The notes under the pieces are model-generated. The model searched no databases. It saw nothing but the letters and a program-made list of their open reading frames with translations, and was not told the origin of the DNA. A stretch of DNA of 64,000 bases from Oscillospiraceae bacterium (GTDB taxonomy: Bacteria > Bacillota > Clostridia > UBA1381): assembly GCA_022509025.1 (NCBI GenBank), contig JAFLUB010000004.1, forward strand, positions 22,137 through 86,136, read 5' to 3'. This document shows, in pieces, positions 24,529 through 34,594 of this stretch. The translations under genes and the position numbers were made by a program. Position 1 is the first letter of the stretch; every line of letters starts with the position of its first letter.

Positions 24529-25866
24529 TTAAACTAATCTTTTTTCTTTCCATTTACCGGAATAATATCTCACGACCGGAACCACAGCGCCGGCCGCCCA
24601 TGCGAGAGGGGTAGCCATCCATATACCTGTAGAACCGAACGGGCGCACAAGTATATATGCGAATATAATTCTTGCAATAAGCTCTGTTATACCAGATACA
24701 GCCGAGGTGTTCACATCGCCCGCGCCGCGCAGGACGTTCAGATATGTCCGCATAATCGCCGCGACAATGTATGCCGTGCAGACTATTGTGAGATATCTGC
24801 CGCCCACTTCAATGGCTCTTGCGGCAACGTTTATGTCAAGGAACATTCCAAGAAGCCTTGTGCGGAATATAACGATTACCGCAGCGAGCGTCGCGCATAT
24901 GCCGATAAGCGCAAAAAGTGTATGATACAGTCCCTTTTTAATTCTGTCGATATTTCCCGCGCCCATATTCTGCCCTGCGAATACCGATAGTGACATTCCT
25001 ATTGAAATAACCGGCATTATCGCGATAGAGTCAATTCTCGTCGAAGCGGTGTATGCCGCTATTGTCATTGGACCAAAAGAATTAACAAGTCTCTGCACAC
25101 TCATTGTGCCGAGAGCTATAAGGCAGCTTTCAAGCGCGGCAGGCAGACCTGTGCGGAATATTTTTATCACGGTTCTCTTATCGGCGCGGCGTGGAAGTCC
25201 ATCAAGATTAAGCTGTTTACGGTATCTTATAATATGTGAGATACAGAATACCGCGCTTATTATCTGCGCTATTACAGTTGCCGCAGCAGCTCCCGCAACA
25301 CCCATTTTGAAAAAGACAACGAACAGTAAGTCCAGAGCCACATTTAAAAGCGCTGAGATAATAAGCGCGTAAAGGGGTGTTCTGCTGTCGCCGAGACTTC
25401 TCAGCGCCGCGCCCGATGCGTTGTATGCCGCTGTGCCGGTCATAAATGTAAAAATAATCCTTATATATTTAACCGATTCGTCTATTATTCTCTCAGGAGT
25501 GTTTAAAATACGAAGCACAGGACGCGCTAAGATTATACCCGCCGCCGAGGTTAAAACAGAAAGAATAATAACTATGTAAATAAGCGATGTCACTGTTTTC
25601 TTAAGCTCACCAAAGCTGCGTTTTCCGAAGCATTGTGAAATAATAATACCCGCGCCGTTCGTCATACCCATCATAAAACATATGGCAAGCGTCATCATTG
25701 TTGAAGTTGCGCCGACAGCGGCGAGAGACTCCGCGCCGACGAATTTTCCTACAACGGCCGCATCCACAAAATTATAAATCTGCTGAAATATATTTCCTAT
25801 CAGCATAGGCACTGAAAAAGACAGTATCATTTTAAGAGGACTGCCATTTGTCATATCATATATCAT
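24529..25866 (-). CDS. MATE family efflux transporter
   Basis: 445 residues with about twelve membrane segments in two homologous halves (N half starting LKMILSFSVPMLIGNIFQQI, C half from about residue 230). This family exports cationic drugs or metabolites using Na+ or H+. NFVDAAVVGKFVGAESLAAVGAT and GMTNGAGIIISQCFGKR are typical. The ATG follows GGCGG..AAAATG, a weak Shine-Dalgarno. It is divergent from the glycosyltransferase across a 338-bp gap that carries a composite hairpin. Substrate unknown. Confidence 0.92.
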   Translation of the reverse strand: MIYDMTNGSPLKMILSFSVPMLIGNIFQQIYNFVDAAVVGKFVGAESLAAVGATSTMMTLAICFMMGMTNGAGIIISQCFGKRSFGELKKTVTSLIYIVIILSVLTSAAGIILARPVLRILNTPERIIDESVKYIRIIFTFMTGTAAYNASGAALRSLGDSRTPLYALIISALLNVALDLLFVVFFKMGVAGAAAATVIAQIISAVFCISHIIRYRKQLNLDGLPRRADKRTVIKIFRTGLPAALESCLIALGTMSVQRLVNSFGPMTIAAYTASTRIDSIAIMPVISIGMSLSVFAGQNMGAGNIDRIKKGLYHTLFALIGICATLAAVIVIFRTRLLGMFLDINVAARAIEVGGRYLTIVCTAYIVAAIMRTYLNVLRGAGDVNTSAVSGITELIARIIFAYILVRPFGSTGIWMATPLAWAAGAVVPVVRYYSGKWKEKRLV

Positions 25867-25926
25867 TTTATCACCGCCTTATATACTATTTCTAACCCAA
25901 CTAACTCTTGAATTTTTCTGCTTGTT

Positions 25927-26050
25927 CAAACTGTGAAATCCTTCGTCATAAAACCTTGGCTGGTCGTAAAACTACGTTTTACTGCTCGCCTATGCGACCG
26001 AGAAAAACGCGGGTTTTCCTGCGGTTTTCTTCCTTGGCTTTCGCAGTTTG
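25927..26050. repeat. Composite inverted repeat between MATE gene and glycosyltransferase
   Basis: A 15-bp outer stem (CAAACTGTGAAATCC with GGCTTTCGCAGTTTG) encloses smaller stems, including GTAAAAC/GTTTTAC, GGTCG/CGACC and AAAACC/GGTTTT, and a direct repeat CCTTGGCT. It lies in the divergent 5' region and no open frame is credible. It may be a dispersed repeat or the transcribed leader of the MATE gene. Confidence 0.55.
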
Positions 26051-26141
26051 TTCTTCGCATAAATTATTCAGGATTTAATTGGGTGAGCAATAAAATTAAC
26101 AATACGCAATTATAGACCATTATATTACCCGTGTCAATAGG

Positions 26142-26170
26142 TTGAAAAATTTTTTGGAATTTGGTATACT
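26142..26170 (+). promoter_or_regulatory. Promoter of the glycosyltransferase gene
   Basis: TTGAAA (26142-26147), a 17-bp spacer and TATACT (26165-26170). Confidence 0.65.
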
Positions 26171-26204
26171 ATGAATAAATCAAAACAGGAAATGAGGGGT
26201 TAAA

Positions 26205-27329
26205 GTGAAGATACTACTTATGTCAGTGAAAGCCGGATACGGACATCATTCCACCGCGAAAGCTATAATAGAATATTTTGAAAAAAACGGGCATGAATGT
26301 GAAATGCTTGATATTTTTGATTACATAAACCACCGTTTGGGTAATTCCATTCAGGACGGATATCTTGTTTCCACTAAATATCTGCCAAAGACATATGGTA
26401 AAGCTTACGGGAAGCTGTCGCAAAAAGATGAGCCTTATGATAAGCATTCGCTTATGTCTCTGTTTTCGCGGTTTGTGTCAAAACGACTTGAAAAATTTGT
26501 GAAGAAATACAGCCCGGATTTAATAATAGGCACGCACAGCTATGCGGGCGTTTGTATGAGCCTTTTAGAGAATAAGGGTGTTATAGACTGTCCAACAATA
26601 GGAATTGTGACTGATTTCACGGTACATCCGTTCTGGGAAAGCACATTTCTTGATTATTACGTCATTCCTGACAAGCTTATATCGTCAGAAATGCGAAAAA
26701 AGGGTATAACACAGGAAAAGCTTCTGCCTATCGGAATACCGGTGCGCAGTCAGTTTTCGGTTAAAACAGACAAAAAAGAAGCAAGAAAGCTCCTTGGCAT
26801 AAAGGACATTCCGACTGTGCTTATAATCATGGGTTCGATGGGTTACGGAAATATAAAAAGCCTGCTTGAGGAAATGGACGTTAACGAGCATGATTTTCAA
26901 ATATTGTGCGTGTGCGGTTCAAATAAGAAGATAAAAAGCGCCGTTGACGAGTTTGAATGGACTAAAAAAGTGTATAGCTATGGTTTTGTTGACAATGTAG
27001 ACGTTATGATGGACGCGGCGGATTTTATAATATCGAAACCGGGCGGCCTGACAACCTCTGAGGCTCTTGCAAAGGGACTGCCGATGGTTATTTTAAATCC
27101 CATACCGGGTCAGGAGGACAGAAACCTCAATTTTCTTGTAAACAGCGGCGCGGCAATAACAGTTAATGAGGACTACCGGATCGGTGACGCGCTCAATCTG
27201 ATGTTTGGCTGTCCGTGGCGCACTGAGCTTATGCGCGAGAGTATAAAGCATTTAGGAAAGCCTGACGCGGCAAAAAATCTTTATGAATTTTCTATGGAAA
27301 AAGTTGAAGCAAAATCAACCGTTATCTGA
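26205..27329 (+). CDS. MGDG synthase-like (UgtP-type) glycolipid glycosyltransferase
   Basis: 374 residues, GT28 family. The N-terminal MSVKAGYGHHSTAKAI matches the acceptor-binding domain of monogalactosyl/monoglucosyl diacylglycerol synthases; the C-terminal sugar-nucleotide domain has IMGSMGYGN, YGFVDNVDVMMDAADF and KPGGLTTSEALAKGLPMV. It probably transfers a hexose from a UDP-sugar to diacylglycerol for membrane glycolipid or lipoteichoic acid anchors. The GTG start at 26205 follows GAGGGGTTAAA. Its 3' end overlaps the RluA-type gene on the opposite strand by 49 bases. Confidence 0.9.
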   Translation: MKILLMSVKAGYGHHSTAKAIIEYFEKNGHECEMLDIFDYINHRLGNSIQDGYLVSTKYLPKTYGKAYGKLSQKDEPYDKHSLMSLFSRFVSKRLEKFVKKYSPDLIIGTHSYAGVCMSLLENKGVIDCPTIGIVTDFTVHPFWESTFLDYYVIPDKLISSEMRKKGITQEKLLPIGIPVRSQFSVKTDKKEARKLLGIKDIPTVLIIMGSMGYGNIKSLLEEMDVNEHDFQILCVCGSNKKIKSAVDEFEWTKKVYSYGFVDNVDVMMDAADFIISKPGGLTTSEALAKGLPMVILNPIPGQEDRNLNFLVNSGAAITVNEDYRIGDALNLMFGCPWRTELMRESIKHLGKPDAAKNLYEFSMEKVEAKSTVI

Positions 27330-28207
27330 AATTCTTTTCCGTTCAGATAATTTAAGATACCGGCGTCATCTATGAACTCAAACCTTAGCTTATAGCTTGC
27401 AAGCTTCATATTCCCGCCGCTTTTTGAGCCGTATTTTTTGTCTCCCGAGAGAGGATGCGAAATATGCGCCATCTGGGCGCGTATCTGGTGAGTGCGTCCT
27501 GTTTCTATCTCGACTTCAAGAAGTGATTTGCCGTTCTTTGAAGCGAGTGTTGTGTAATTTGTTTTTATAAGCTTTGAATTTTCGCTTTGGGTGTCCGTAA
27601 CGGACACCTTTTTTTCGCCGCGTTTAAGATATGCGCTTAAATGCCCGCTTTTTTCCGTATATCCGTCCACTATACAGAGATACAGCTTTTTTATCTCGCG
27701 GTTTTTGATTTTTTCGTTTATAATCCGTAGCGTCGTGGCATTTTTCGCGCCGATTATTATCCCTGAGGTATTCCGGTCAAGACGGTTACAGAAAGCGGGG
27801 GAGAAGCTGTGCTCCTCACGGGGATTGTATTCGCCGTTTCTATAAAGATAGCTCTGCATTCTTTTAAGCAGAGTATCCTCAGTACCCCTGTCGTCGGAAT
27901 GTACGACAATACCCTGAGGCTTATTTATCAGAATTAAATTTTCGTCCTCATAGACTATGTCTATGTCGCTTTCTCCAATCTCAAAATCATGCGCGGCGGG
28001 GAAGAATTCATCATTAAAATAAAGCTTCAAAGTATCTCCGCTTTGAAGCATATATTTTCCGTCCTTTATATGTTTACCGTTGACACGCACACAGTTTTTC
28101 CTGAGACTTTTATAGAGCATACTCTCCGGTATACCCGTAAGATATTTCATAAGGAATTTATCGAGCCTCTGAGACGCGTCATTATCGTTTATTATGACTT
28201 CTCTCAT
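27281..28207 (-). CDS. RluA-family 23S rRNA pseudouridine synthase
   Basis: 308 residues. An S4 RNA-binding domain (about 12-70: QRLDKFLMKYL, NCVRVNGKHIKDG) precedes the catalytic domain, whose motif II reads CNRLDRNTSGIIIGAK with the catalytic Asp in RLD; the residue before RLD is Asn where RluA proteins usually have His. TGRTHQIRAQMAHISHPL is the conserved downstream motif. It isomerises uridines in large-subunit rRNA; RluC/RluD-like by layout. It sits six bases downstream of the CapA-like gene, probably one transcript, and overlaps the convergent glycosyltransferase tail. Confidence 0.92.
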   Translation of the reverse strand: MREVIINDNDASQRLDKFLMKYLTGIPESMLYKSLRKNCVRVNGKHIKDGKYMLQSGDTLKLYFNDEFFPAAHDFEIGESDIDIVYEDENLILINKPQGIVVHSDDRGTEDTLLKRMQSYLYRNGEYNPREEHSFSPAFCNRLDRNTSGIIIGAKNATTLRIINEKIKNREIKKLYLCIVDGYTEKSGHLSAYLKRGEKKVSVTDTQSENSKLIKTNYTTLASKNGKSLLEVEIETGRTHQIRAQMAHISHPLSGDKKYGSKSGGNMKLASYKLRFEFIDDAGILNYLNGKEFQITVDFASTFSIENS

Positions 28208-28213
28208 GTTTTA

Positions 28214-29260
28214 TTACCTAAAATTCAGACTTTGTATCCCAAACTGCATGGAATAGTCAAGCAGCTTATTCTGTATTTCAATTTTTCTTTCGCCTGTGGC
28301 AATAGCAGGCTGATAGTTATTATATTCGTCATAGCCCGAAATAGTCGCGGGTATGAGAACCATGTTATCATCCTCCTGCATTGTGCCTTCTATAAATGTG
28401 AACACCTGTCTGTATATAACAGTGTCCTTATCTGCGGGGTTGCTGTTGCCTCCGAAGCAGAAGTTACCGAGGCTGTATGCAATATACCGTCCGTTATATT
28501 TTTCAATACCCTGTAAAACGTGCGGATGAGTACCGATAACCAGATCTGCGCCTAAATCAACCGCCTTGTGCGCAAGCTCTATCTGCTCGTTGGTGGGTGA
28601 TGTTTCTTTTTCGATACCCCAGTGAATACTTACTATAATAAGCTGAGCGCCGAGTTCTTTTACCGAACCGATTGCTCTTTCAAGCTTTTCCGCCTCTGTT
28701 TCCTCAAGAGCATTTATGCCGACAAGTCCTACAGAAATTCCGTTAACATCACGTATAGTCGTATTTGTTCCGGCAAAGTTTGATATACCCACTTCGTTAA
28801 GGTACTTTATTGTATCAGAATGACTTACATCTCCATAATCAGCGCTGTGGTTGTTTGCAAGATTCGCTGCTTCAACGCTTGAAGAGGTGAGAACCTGAAC
28901 ATATTCCGGCTTGCCTCGGAATGCATACGTTTTATCCTCTCGCTCTCCCTGATTTGAAAGAGTTCCCTCAAAATTAACGATTGTGATGTCATCTTCGGCA
29001 AATATAGGCGCAACATTTCTCAGGAAGTATGAATAGTCGTCCTCCTCCTGATCGGCATATGCGACAAAACCTTCATCCCATGATGCGTTAATATCAGTGG
29101 CAAGGGTACAGTCACCGACAGCGGTAATGGTAACTGTCTGAACCGACGGTGTATATTCCTCCTGTACCTGCTGTTTTTTGATTTCGCTCATGACACTTAA
29201 TGCTATTGCTGCCACAAATAATACCATTGTGACGAATATTAAAAATTTTCTTATACTCAT
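28214..29260 (-). CDS. CapA family (PgsA-like) membrane-anchored metallophosphatase-fold protein
   Basis: 348 residues with one N-terminal membrane anchor (IFVTMVLFVAAIALSV). The PGA_cap domain shows AVGDCTLATD, VNFEGTLSN, NLANNHSADYG, VSIHWGIEKET and IGTHPHVLQGIEKYNG, matching CapA proteins that act outside the membrane in polyglutamate capsule or cell-wall processes. No other capsule genes are adjacent, so a role in poly-gamma-glutamate synthesis cannot be assumed. The RluA-type gene follows closely. Confidence 0.9.
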   Translation of the reverse strand: MSIRKFLIFVTMVLFVAAIALSVMSEIKKQQVQEEYTPSVQTVTITAVGDCTLATDINASWDEGFVAYADQEEDDYSYFLRNVAPIFAEDDITIVNFEGTLSNQGEREDKTYAFRGKPEYVQVLTSSSVEAANLANNHSADYGDVSHSDTIKYLNEVGISNFAGTNTTIRDVNGISVGLVGINALEETEAEKLERAIGSVKELGAQLIIVSIHWGIEKETSPTNEQIELAHKAVDLGADLVIGTHPHVLQGIEKYNGRYIAYSLGNFCFGGNSNPADKDTVIYRQVFTFIEGTMQEDDNMVLIPATISGYDEYNNYQPAIATGERKIEIQNKLLDYSMQFGIQSLNFR

Positions 29261-29353
29261 TATTTTTAAACAACCTTTGAATTTTTGTGTTATGTTTATT
29301 TTATTCTAATGAGACAAATTTGTCAATATAATTTTAAATTTTCATGTCATAGC

Positions 29354-29382
29354 TTGACTAATTGCCAACATAGGTATAAAAT
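29354..29382 (+). promoter_or_regulatory. hppA promoter
   Basis: TTGACT (29354-29359), a 17-bp spacer and TAAAAT (29377-29382), followed by a short leader to AAAAGGAGG and the ATG at 29417. Confidence 0.65.
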
Positions 29383-29416
29383 GGGTGTAGATATTAAAAA
29401 AGGAGGGATTATTCGT

Positions 29417-31513
29417 ATGAATAATTTTGAAACAATCGCGCCATGGGCGGTACTTCTGTGCGCAATAATCGCGTTGGTATTCTCTTTCATAAACTTCTAC
29501 TCCGTAAAGAAGAAGCCTGAGGGAACAGACACGATGAAGAGCATAGGTGAAAAAATCCGTAAAGGCGCTATGGCGTATCTGAAGCGTCAGTATAAGACAG
29601 TCGGAGTTTTCTTCGCGGTAATGTTCGTTATACTGCTTATACTTTCATTCACAGGATTTTTAACAAAGTTTGTGCCGTTCGCATTCCTTACGGGAGGATT
29701 TTTCTCAGGACTTTCAGGATTTATCGGCATGAAGATAGCTACCTACGCAAATACCAGAACAGCAAACGGAGCGCAGCAGGGACTTAATAAGGGTCTTAAA
29801 ATTGCGTTCGCGTCAGGCTCGGTTATGGGTCTTACAGTTGTAGGCCTCGGACTTCTTGATATAAGCGTATGGTTCATTCTTCTGAAATTTGTTTTCAAAC
29901 TTGATGTTGATGAAATTATGGCGGCTATGCTGACTTTCGGTATGGGCGCAAGCTCAATGGCGCTGTTTGCGCGTGTGGGCGGCGGAATATTCACAAAGGC
30001 TGCCGATGTCGGCGCTGACCTTGTTGGTAAGGTTGAAGCGGGTATTCCCGAGGATGACCCGAGAAACCCCGCTTGTATTGCGGACAACGTAGGTGATAAC
30101 GTGGGCGACGTTGCCGGAATGGGCGCTGACCTTTATGAATCGTATGTCGGCTCAATCATTTCCTGCGGCGCTCTTGCAACAGCTGCCGGACTCGGCTTTA
30201 ATGGCGTGCTTGTTCCGATGCTTATCGCGGCAATCGGTATAATCTCGTCTATTATAGGTACTTTCTTTGTATCAACTAAGGAGGGCGCTAACCAGAAGTC
30301 GCTTCTCGGCTCATTAAGACGCGGAACATACGCTTCGTCAATTCTGAGCGCAATAGGAGCGGCAGTGCTTATATTCACACTTCTTCCGGAAAACTCAAAC
30401 GTGTTCTGGGCTGTTATTTCGGGACTTGTTGCCGGCGTATTAATAGGTTTCTTCACCGAGTATTATACATCAGACTCATATAAGCCGACACAAAAGCTTT
30501 CTTCGTCATCACAAACAGGCTCGGCGACAATTATTATTGACGGTATCGCTCTCGGTATGTCGTCAACTGCTATACCGGTAATAATTATAGGTATCTCAAT
30601 CATTGTCAGCTTCTTCACAGCCGGCGGAACAATCGGCGGAGACGGCTTCGCAAGCGGACTTTACGGAGTCGGACTTTCAGCTGTTGGTATGCTTTCAACA
30701 CTCGGTATCACTCTTGCAACAGACGCATATGGTCCTGTTGCGGATAATGCAGGCGGTATCGCGGAGATGTCGGGACTTCCCGAGGTTGTTCGTGAAAGAA
30801 CAGACGCGCTTGACTCATTGGGTAACACAACAGCTGCAACAGGTAAGGGCTTCGCTATAGGCTCAGCAGCTCTGACAGCTCTCGCGCTTATCGTTTCATA
30901 TACAGATAAGATTGAGGGTATGGGAATGGAACTTAACCTGTCGGTAACAAACCCGGCAGTGCTTATCGGCTTGTTCGTGGGAGCAATGCTTCCGTTCCTC
31001 TTCAGCGCAATGACTATGCAGGCTGTAGGACGCGCTGCTCAGAAGATAGTTGTTGAGGTAAGAAGACAGTTCAGAGAAATAAAGGGTCTTATGGAAGGCA
31101 AGGCTGACGCTGATTACGAGACCTGCGTTGATATTTGTACAAAGTCATCTTTGAAGGAAATGATTCTTCCTGCGGCGCTCGGTATTGTGGCTCCGATTGT
31201 GGTTGGATTTATACTCGGCGCTAACGGCGTTGTGGGTATGCTTGCCGGCGCGCTTATTTCAGGCTTCGTTCTCGCTATTATGATGGCTAACTCAGGCGGA
31301 GCATGGGATAACGCTAAGAAGTATATCGAAGCCGGTAACTTCGGCGGTAAGGGCAGCGATAACCATAAGGCTGCCGTTGTCGGCGACACAGTCGGCGACC
31401 CGTTTAAGGATACTTCAGGTCCGTCGGTTAACATACTGATTAAGCTTCTATCAATGGTTTCAATCGTTTTTGCGGCAATAGTTGTTGCTTACGGCGGTAT
31501 GGGATTATTCTAA
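29417..31513 (+). CDS. hppA: Membrane-bound ion-translocating pyrophosphatase
   Basis: 698 residues with about sixteen membrane segments. It couples hydrolysis of pyrophosphate to Na+ and/or H+ export. The substrate motifs [30 protein letters not shown] and [15 protein letters not shown] are intact. [10 protein letters not shown] has Ala where K+-independent enzymes have Lys, so it should be the K+-dependent type, often Na+-pumping in anaerobes (inference). The ATG at 29417 after AAAGGAGG gives the usual length; the longer frame to 29285 crosses the promoter. Confidence 0.95.
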   Translation: MNNFETIAPWAVLLCAIIALVFSFINFYSVKKKPEGTDTMKSIGEKIRKGAMAYLKRQYKTVGVFFAVMFVILLILSFTGFLTKFVPFAFLTGGFFSGLSGFIGMKIATYANTRTANGAQQGLNKGLKIAFASGSVMGLTVVGLGLLDISVWFILLKFVFKLDVDEIMAAMLTFGMGASSMALFARVGGGIFTKAADVGADLVGKVEAGIPEDDPRNPACIADNVGDNVGDVAGMGADLYESYVGSIISCGALATAAGLGFNGVLVPMLIAAIGIISSIIGTFFVSTKEGANQKSLLGSLRRGTYASSILSAIGAAVLIFTLLPENSNVFWAVISGLVAGVLIGFFTEYYTSDSYKPTQKLSSSSQTGSATIIIDGIALGMSSTAIPVIIIGISIIVSFFTAGGTIGGDGFASGLYGVGLSAVGMLSTLGITLATDAYGPVADNAGGIAEMSGLPEVVRERTDALDSLGNTTAATGKGFAIGSAALTALALIVSYTDKIEGMGMELNLSVTNPAVLIGLFVGAMLPFLFSAMTMQAVGRAAQKIVVEVRRQFREIKGLMEGKADADYETCVDICTKSSLKEMILPAALGIVAPIVVGFILGANGVVGMLAGALISGFVLAIMMANSGGAWDNAKKYIEAGNFGGKGSDNHKAAVVGDTVGDPFKDTSGPSVNILIKLLSMVSIVFAAIVVAYGGMGLF

Positions 31514-31530
31514 GGTTTAATTTTAAAATG

Positions 31531-31564
31531 AAACACCGTTCCGAAAATCGGAACGGTGTTTTTG
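31531..31564 (+). terminator. hppA terminator
   Basis: AAACACCGTTCCGA pairs with TCGGAACGGTGTTT across AAA and runs into T5. Confidence 0.9.
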
Positions 31565-31602
31565 TATTATGTTAGAAAATCAGGCTCGGGGTGTAATTTT
31601 TC

Positions 31603-31632
31603 TTGACAATTTTACCAAAATAATGATATAAT
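31603..31632 (+). promoter_or_regulatory. Promoter of the ABC importer operon
   Basis: TTGACA (31603-31608), an 18-bp spacer and TATAAT (31627-31632) with an extended TGA. Confidence 0.8.
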
Positions 31633-31694
31633 ATATACACATTATGCGGGTAATAAAACCCATGCGAATAATTAAAAGAAAAGAGGAAAAGTTT

Positions 31695-32690
31695 ATGAAA
31701 ATCAAAAAGATAGCAGTAATGGCTCTTGCGGGCGCAATGGCAGCAATGGCTCTTACAGGCTGCTCAGGAACAGGCACAGCAAAGAAGGACGCAAACACAG
31801 AGAAGTATAGCATAGGCTTGGTTCAGCTTGTACAGCATGAGGCGCTTGACGCGGCAACACAGGGCTTCCAGGATAAGCTTGTTGAGCTGCTCGGCGAGGA
31901 AAATGTTGAATTTGACCTCCAGAACGCTTCAGGCGACAGCGCAACATGCGCAACAATAGCAAACCAGTTCGTTTCATCAGGAAAAGACCTGATTTTCGCT
32001 AACGCTACTCCTGCTCTGCAGGCTGCGGCTGCGGCTACATCTGATATTCCTATCTTGGGAACATCTATCACAGACTATGCAACAGCGCTTGATATTGATA
32101 ACTGGACAGGCGCAACAGGCAGAAACATCACAGGTACGGCAGACCTTGCTCCGCTTGCAGAGCAGGCAGCAATGTTCAAGGAGCTTCTTCCGGATGCTAA
32201 GAACATCGGTCTTATCTACTGCTCAAGCGAGGCTAACTCAAAGTATCAGGTTGATATCGTTAAAGAGGAATTAACAAAGCTTGGCTATACATGCACAGAG
32301 TATTCATTTGCTGATTCAAACGACGTTGCCGCTGTAGTAACAACAGCTGTAGGCGCAATGGACGCTCTCTATATCCCGACAGATAACACAGCCGCTGCTA
32401 ACACAGAGATTATAGCTAACATCGCAAATCCTGCTAACATTCCTATCATTGCAAGTGAAGAGGGTATATGCAGAGGCTGCGGTATAGCAACACTTTCAAT
32501 CTCATATTACGGTCTCGGTCAGGTTACAGGTGAGATGGCTTATGACGTTCTCGTAAACGGCGCTGACCCTGCAACAACAGAGGTTAAATATACAGATAAG
32601 CTTACAAAGATGTATATGAAGGATCGCGCAGAGGCGCTTGGTATCACAATTCCTGAAGGATACGAGGAGCTTGTGACTGAGGCTGAATAA
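31695..32690 (+). CDS. ABC transporter substrate-binding lipoprotein (COG2984 type)
   Basis: 331 residues. The signal peptide ends in a lipobox, MALTGCSGTG, so Cys22 should carry the lipid anchor. The mature part (KYSIGLVQLVQHEALDAAT, LGTSITDYATAL, YIPTDNTAAANT) matches the ABC_sub_bind family, some members of which bind aromatic amino acids. The ATG at 31695 follows AAGAGGAAAAG. A stable hairpin without T-run separates it from the permease gene, which may raise lipoprotein expression over the membrane parts. Confidence 0.92.
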   Translation: MKIKKIAVMALAGAMAAMALTGCSGTGTAKKDANTEKYSIGLVQLVQHEALDAATQGFQDKLVELLGEENVEFDLQNASGDSATCATIANQFVSSGKDLIFANATPALQAAAAATSDIPILGTSITDYATALDIDNWTGATGRNITGTADLAPLAEQAAMFKELLPDAKNIGLIYCSSEANSKYQVDIVKEELTKLGYTCTEYSFADSNDVAAVVTTAVGAMDALYIPTDNTAAANTEIIANIANPANIPIIASEEGICRGCGIATLSISYYGLGQVTGEMAYDVLVNGADPATTEVKYTDKLTKMYMKDRAEALGITIPEGYEELVTEAE

Positions 32691-32716
32691 ACAGCCTATA
32701 AATAATAACTGAATTT

Positions 32717-32752
32717 AATTTGCAATGGAGTTTTTGCTCCATTGCAAATTTA
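32717..32752 (+). promoter_or_regulatory. Intercistronic hairpin of the ABC operon
   Basis: AATTTGCAATGGAG pairs with CTCCATTGCAAATT around TTTTTG. No T-run follows, so it more likely stabilises the upstream mRNA or attenuates partly than terminates fully. Confidence 0.6.
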
Positions 32753-32791
32753 TCATTAAGGATAATTTTGTAGCACGGAAGGAGAAAAACA

Positions 32792-33691
32792 ATGCTGAGC
32801 TTTTTTGCATCGATGCCCGGCGCGGTTGCCCAGGGTATAATCTGGGGTATTATGGCAATAGGCGTGTATATTACATTTCGTATACTTGACATTGCCGACC
32901 TCACGGTTGACGGTTCTATGGCAACCGGCGGCGCGACTATGGTCGTGTGTATGGCTGCCGGAATGAATGCGGGAGTGGCTATGCTTATCGCGTTTGCCGC
33001 AGGTTGTGCCGCGGGATTAGTCACGGGAATTTTTCATACTAAATTCGGAATACCCGCAATATTAGCGGGAATACTTACACAGCTGATATTGTATTCGATA
33101 AACCTGCGTATTATGTCGCAAAAAGCGAATCTGCCGCTGTCTGTGGATAAGTATAATCTTCTGATTTCGCTCCGTAATCTGCCGAATGCTATTTTAGTAA
33201 GCGTAATATTTGTGGTTGTGATAATCGCTGTCATGTACTGGTTCTTCGGAACTGAACTGGGTCATTCACTCCGTGCAACAGGTTCCAACCAGAATATGGC
33301 GAGAGCAAACGGTATCAATACCGATACAAATAAAATAATCGGTCTTGTGCTTTCAAACGGAATGGTAGCGCTTTCAGGCGCGCTTTTAGCGCAGTATCAG
33401 GGCTTTGCCGATATTAACATGGGTCGCGGCGCGATTGTAATCGGACTTGCCGCCGTTATTATAGGCGAGGTGCTTCTGGGCAAGATATTCAAGAACTTTG
33501 CCTTAAGACTTTTAGCGGTAGTTATCGGCGGTATTATATACTATATTGTAATAACACTTGTACTTAAAGCAGGACTTAACGCTAACGACCTCAAGATGCT
33601 GTCAGCGCTTGTCGTTGCCGTATTCCTCGGTATTCCGTATTGGAAACGTAAAATTGCCGAACAAAGAACCGCAAAGGAGGTTGATGGCTGA
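32792..33691 (+). CDS. ABC transporter permease (COG4120 type)
   Basis: 299 residues with about eight to nine membrane segments, beginning MLSFFASMPGAVAQGIIWGI. DLTVDGSMATGGA and GTELGHSLRATGSNQNMARA, where the last is the coupling loop for the ATPase, are typical of this importer family. AAGGAG precedes the ATG. Its stop codon overlaps the ATPase start (TGATG), indicating translational coupling. It pairs with the upstream lipoprotein for uptake of a small substrate, possibly an amino acid. Confidence 0.92.
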   Translation: MLSFFASMPGAVAQGIIWGIMAIGVYITFRILDIADLTVDGSMATGGATMVVCMAAGMNAGVAMLIAFAAGCAAGLVTGIFHTKFGIPAILAGILTQLILYSINLRIMSQKANLPLSVDKYNLLISLRNLPNAILVSVIFVVVIIAVMYWFFGTELGHSLRATGSNQNMARANGINTDTNKIIGLVLSNGMVALSGALLAQYQGFADINMGRGAIVIGLAAVIIGEVLLGKIFKNFALRLLAVVIGGIIYYIVITLVLKAGLNANDLKMLSALVVAVFLGIPYWKRKIAEQRTAKEVDG

Positions 33692-34485
33692 TGTTAAAGA
33701 TAAATAACATATATAAAACCTTCAATAAAGGTACTGTTAATGAAAAACGCGCTTTAAACGGTGTCAACCTTGAACTTCAGGAAGGCGATTTCGTTACTAT
33801 AATCGGCGGTAACGGCGCAGGTAAATCAACGCTTCTTAACAGTATTTGCGGCGTGTTTCGCGTGGATAGCGGAAATATTGTTATAGACGGAGTTGACGTC
33901 ACAAAGCTTCCTGAGCATAAAAGAGCAAAATATCTCGGACGCGTGTTCCAGGACCCTATGATGGGTACGGCGGCTGATATGTGGATTGAGGAAAATATGT
34001 CGCTGGCATACCGCCGCGGTAAGCCACGCGGACTCAAATGGGCGATTACCAATAAGGAGCGCGCTATATATAAGGAAATGCTGTCTCAGCTTGGATTAGG
34101 GCTTGAGGATAGACTTTCAACTAAGGTAAAACTTTTATCGGGCGGACAGCGTCAGGCTTTAACGCTTCTGATGGCTGTCATGCAGAAGCCTAAGCTCTTG
34201 CTTCTGGACGAGCACACAGCGGCTCTAGACCCGAAAACAGCGGAAACGGTGCTGAATTTGTCGGAGAAATTTATCGCTGAAAGTAACCTCACAGCGATGA
34301 TGATTACGCATAATATGAAGGACGCGATAACTCACGGCAACAAGCTTATCATGATGCATGAGGGACGCATTATTTACAGTGTGAGCGGTGAGGAAAAGAA
34401 ATCGCTTACCGTTGATGATTTGCTTAAGAAGTTCGCTGACATAAGCGGCGAAGAATTTGCAAACGACCGCGCTCTGCTTAATTAA
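33691..34485 (+). CDS. ABC transporter ATP-binding protein (COG1101 type)
   Basis: 264 residues. Walker A GGNGAGKSTLLN, Q-loop FQDPMMGTA, signature LLSGGQRQAL, Walker B KLLLLDEHTAALD and the H-loop MMITHNMKDA are all present. LDEHTAALDP is typical of this importer subgroup. It energises the permease encoded just upstream, with which it overlaps by one base. The operon ends in a palindrome-rich gap. Confidence 0.95.
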   Translation: MLKINNIYKTFNKGTVNEKRALNGVNLELQEGDFVTIIGGNGAGKSTLLNSICGVFRVDSGNIVIDGVDVTKLPEHKRAKYLGRVFQDPMMGTAADMWIEENMSLAYRRGKPRGLKWAITNKERAIYKEMLSQLGLGLEDRLSTKVKLLSGGQRQALTLLMAVMQKPKLLLLDEHTAALDPKTAETVLNLSEKFIAESNLTAMMITHNMKDAITHGNKLIMMHEGRIIYSVSGEEKKSLTVDDLLKKFADISGEEFANDRALLN

Positions 34486-34509
34486 GAATAATTTATATGA
34501 AATAAAAAC

Positions 34510-34569
34510 GGTGCGGCAAAACAATGTGTTTTGCCGCACTCAGTGTGTAGACAAAGTCTACACACTGAG
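34510..34569 (+). repeat. Two adjacent hairpins behind the ABC operon
   Basis: GTGCGGCAAAACA / TGTTTTGCCGCAC (34511-34539) is followed by CTCAGTGTGTAGAC / GTCTACACACTGAG (34539-34569). The first is repeated identically at 34770-34800, 260 bp away. Together they may end the ABC transcript, though no T-run follows. The 480-bp gap to the BlaI gene holds these, copy B of the apical-module element, another hairpin at 34659-34691 and the 34-bp repeat at 34736. Confidence 0.7.
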
Positions 34570-34594
34570 CAGACGTTGACAAATTAGGTCAGAT

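Noticed and set aside
31753..32071. Minus-strand open frames inside the ABC lipoprotein gene
   Set aside because: Antisense shadows of a high-confidence gene with no start signals.
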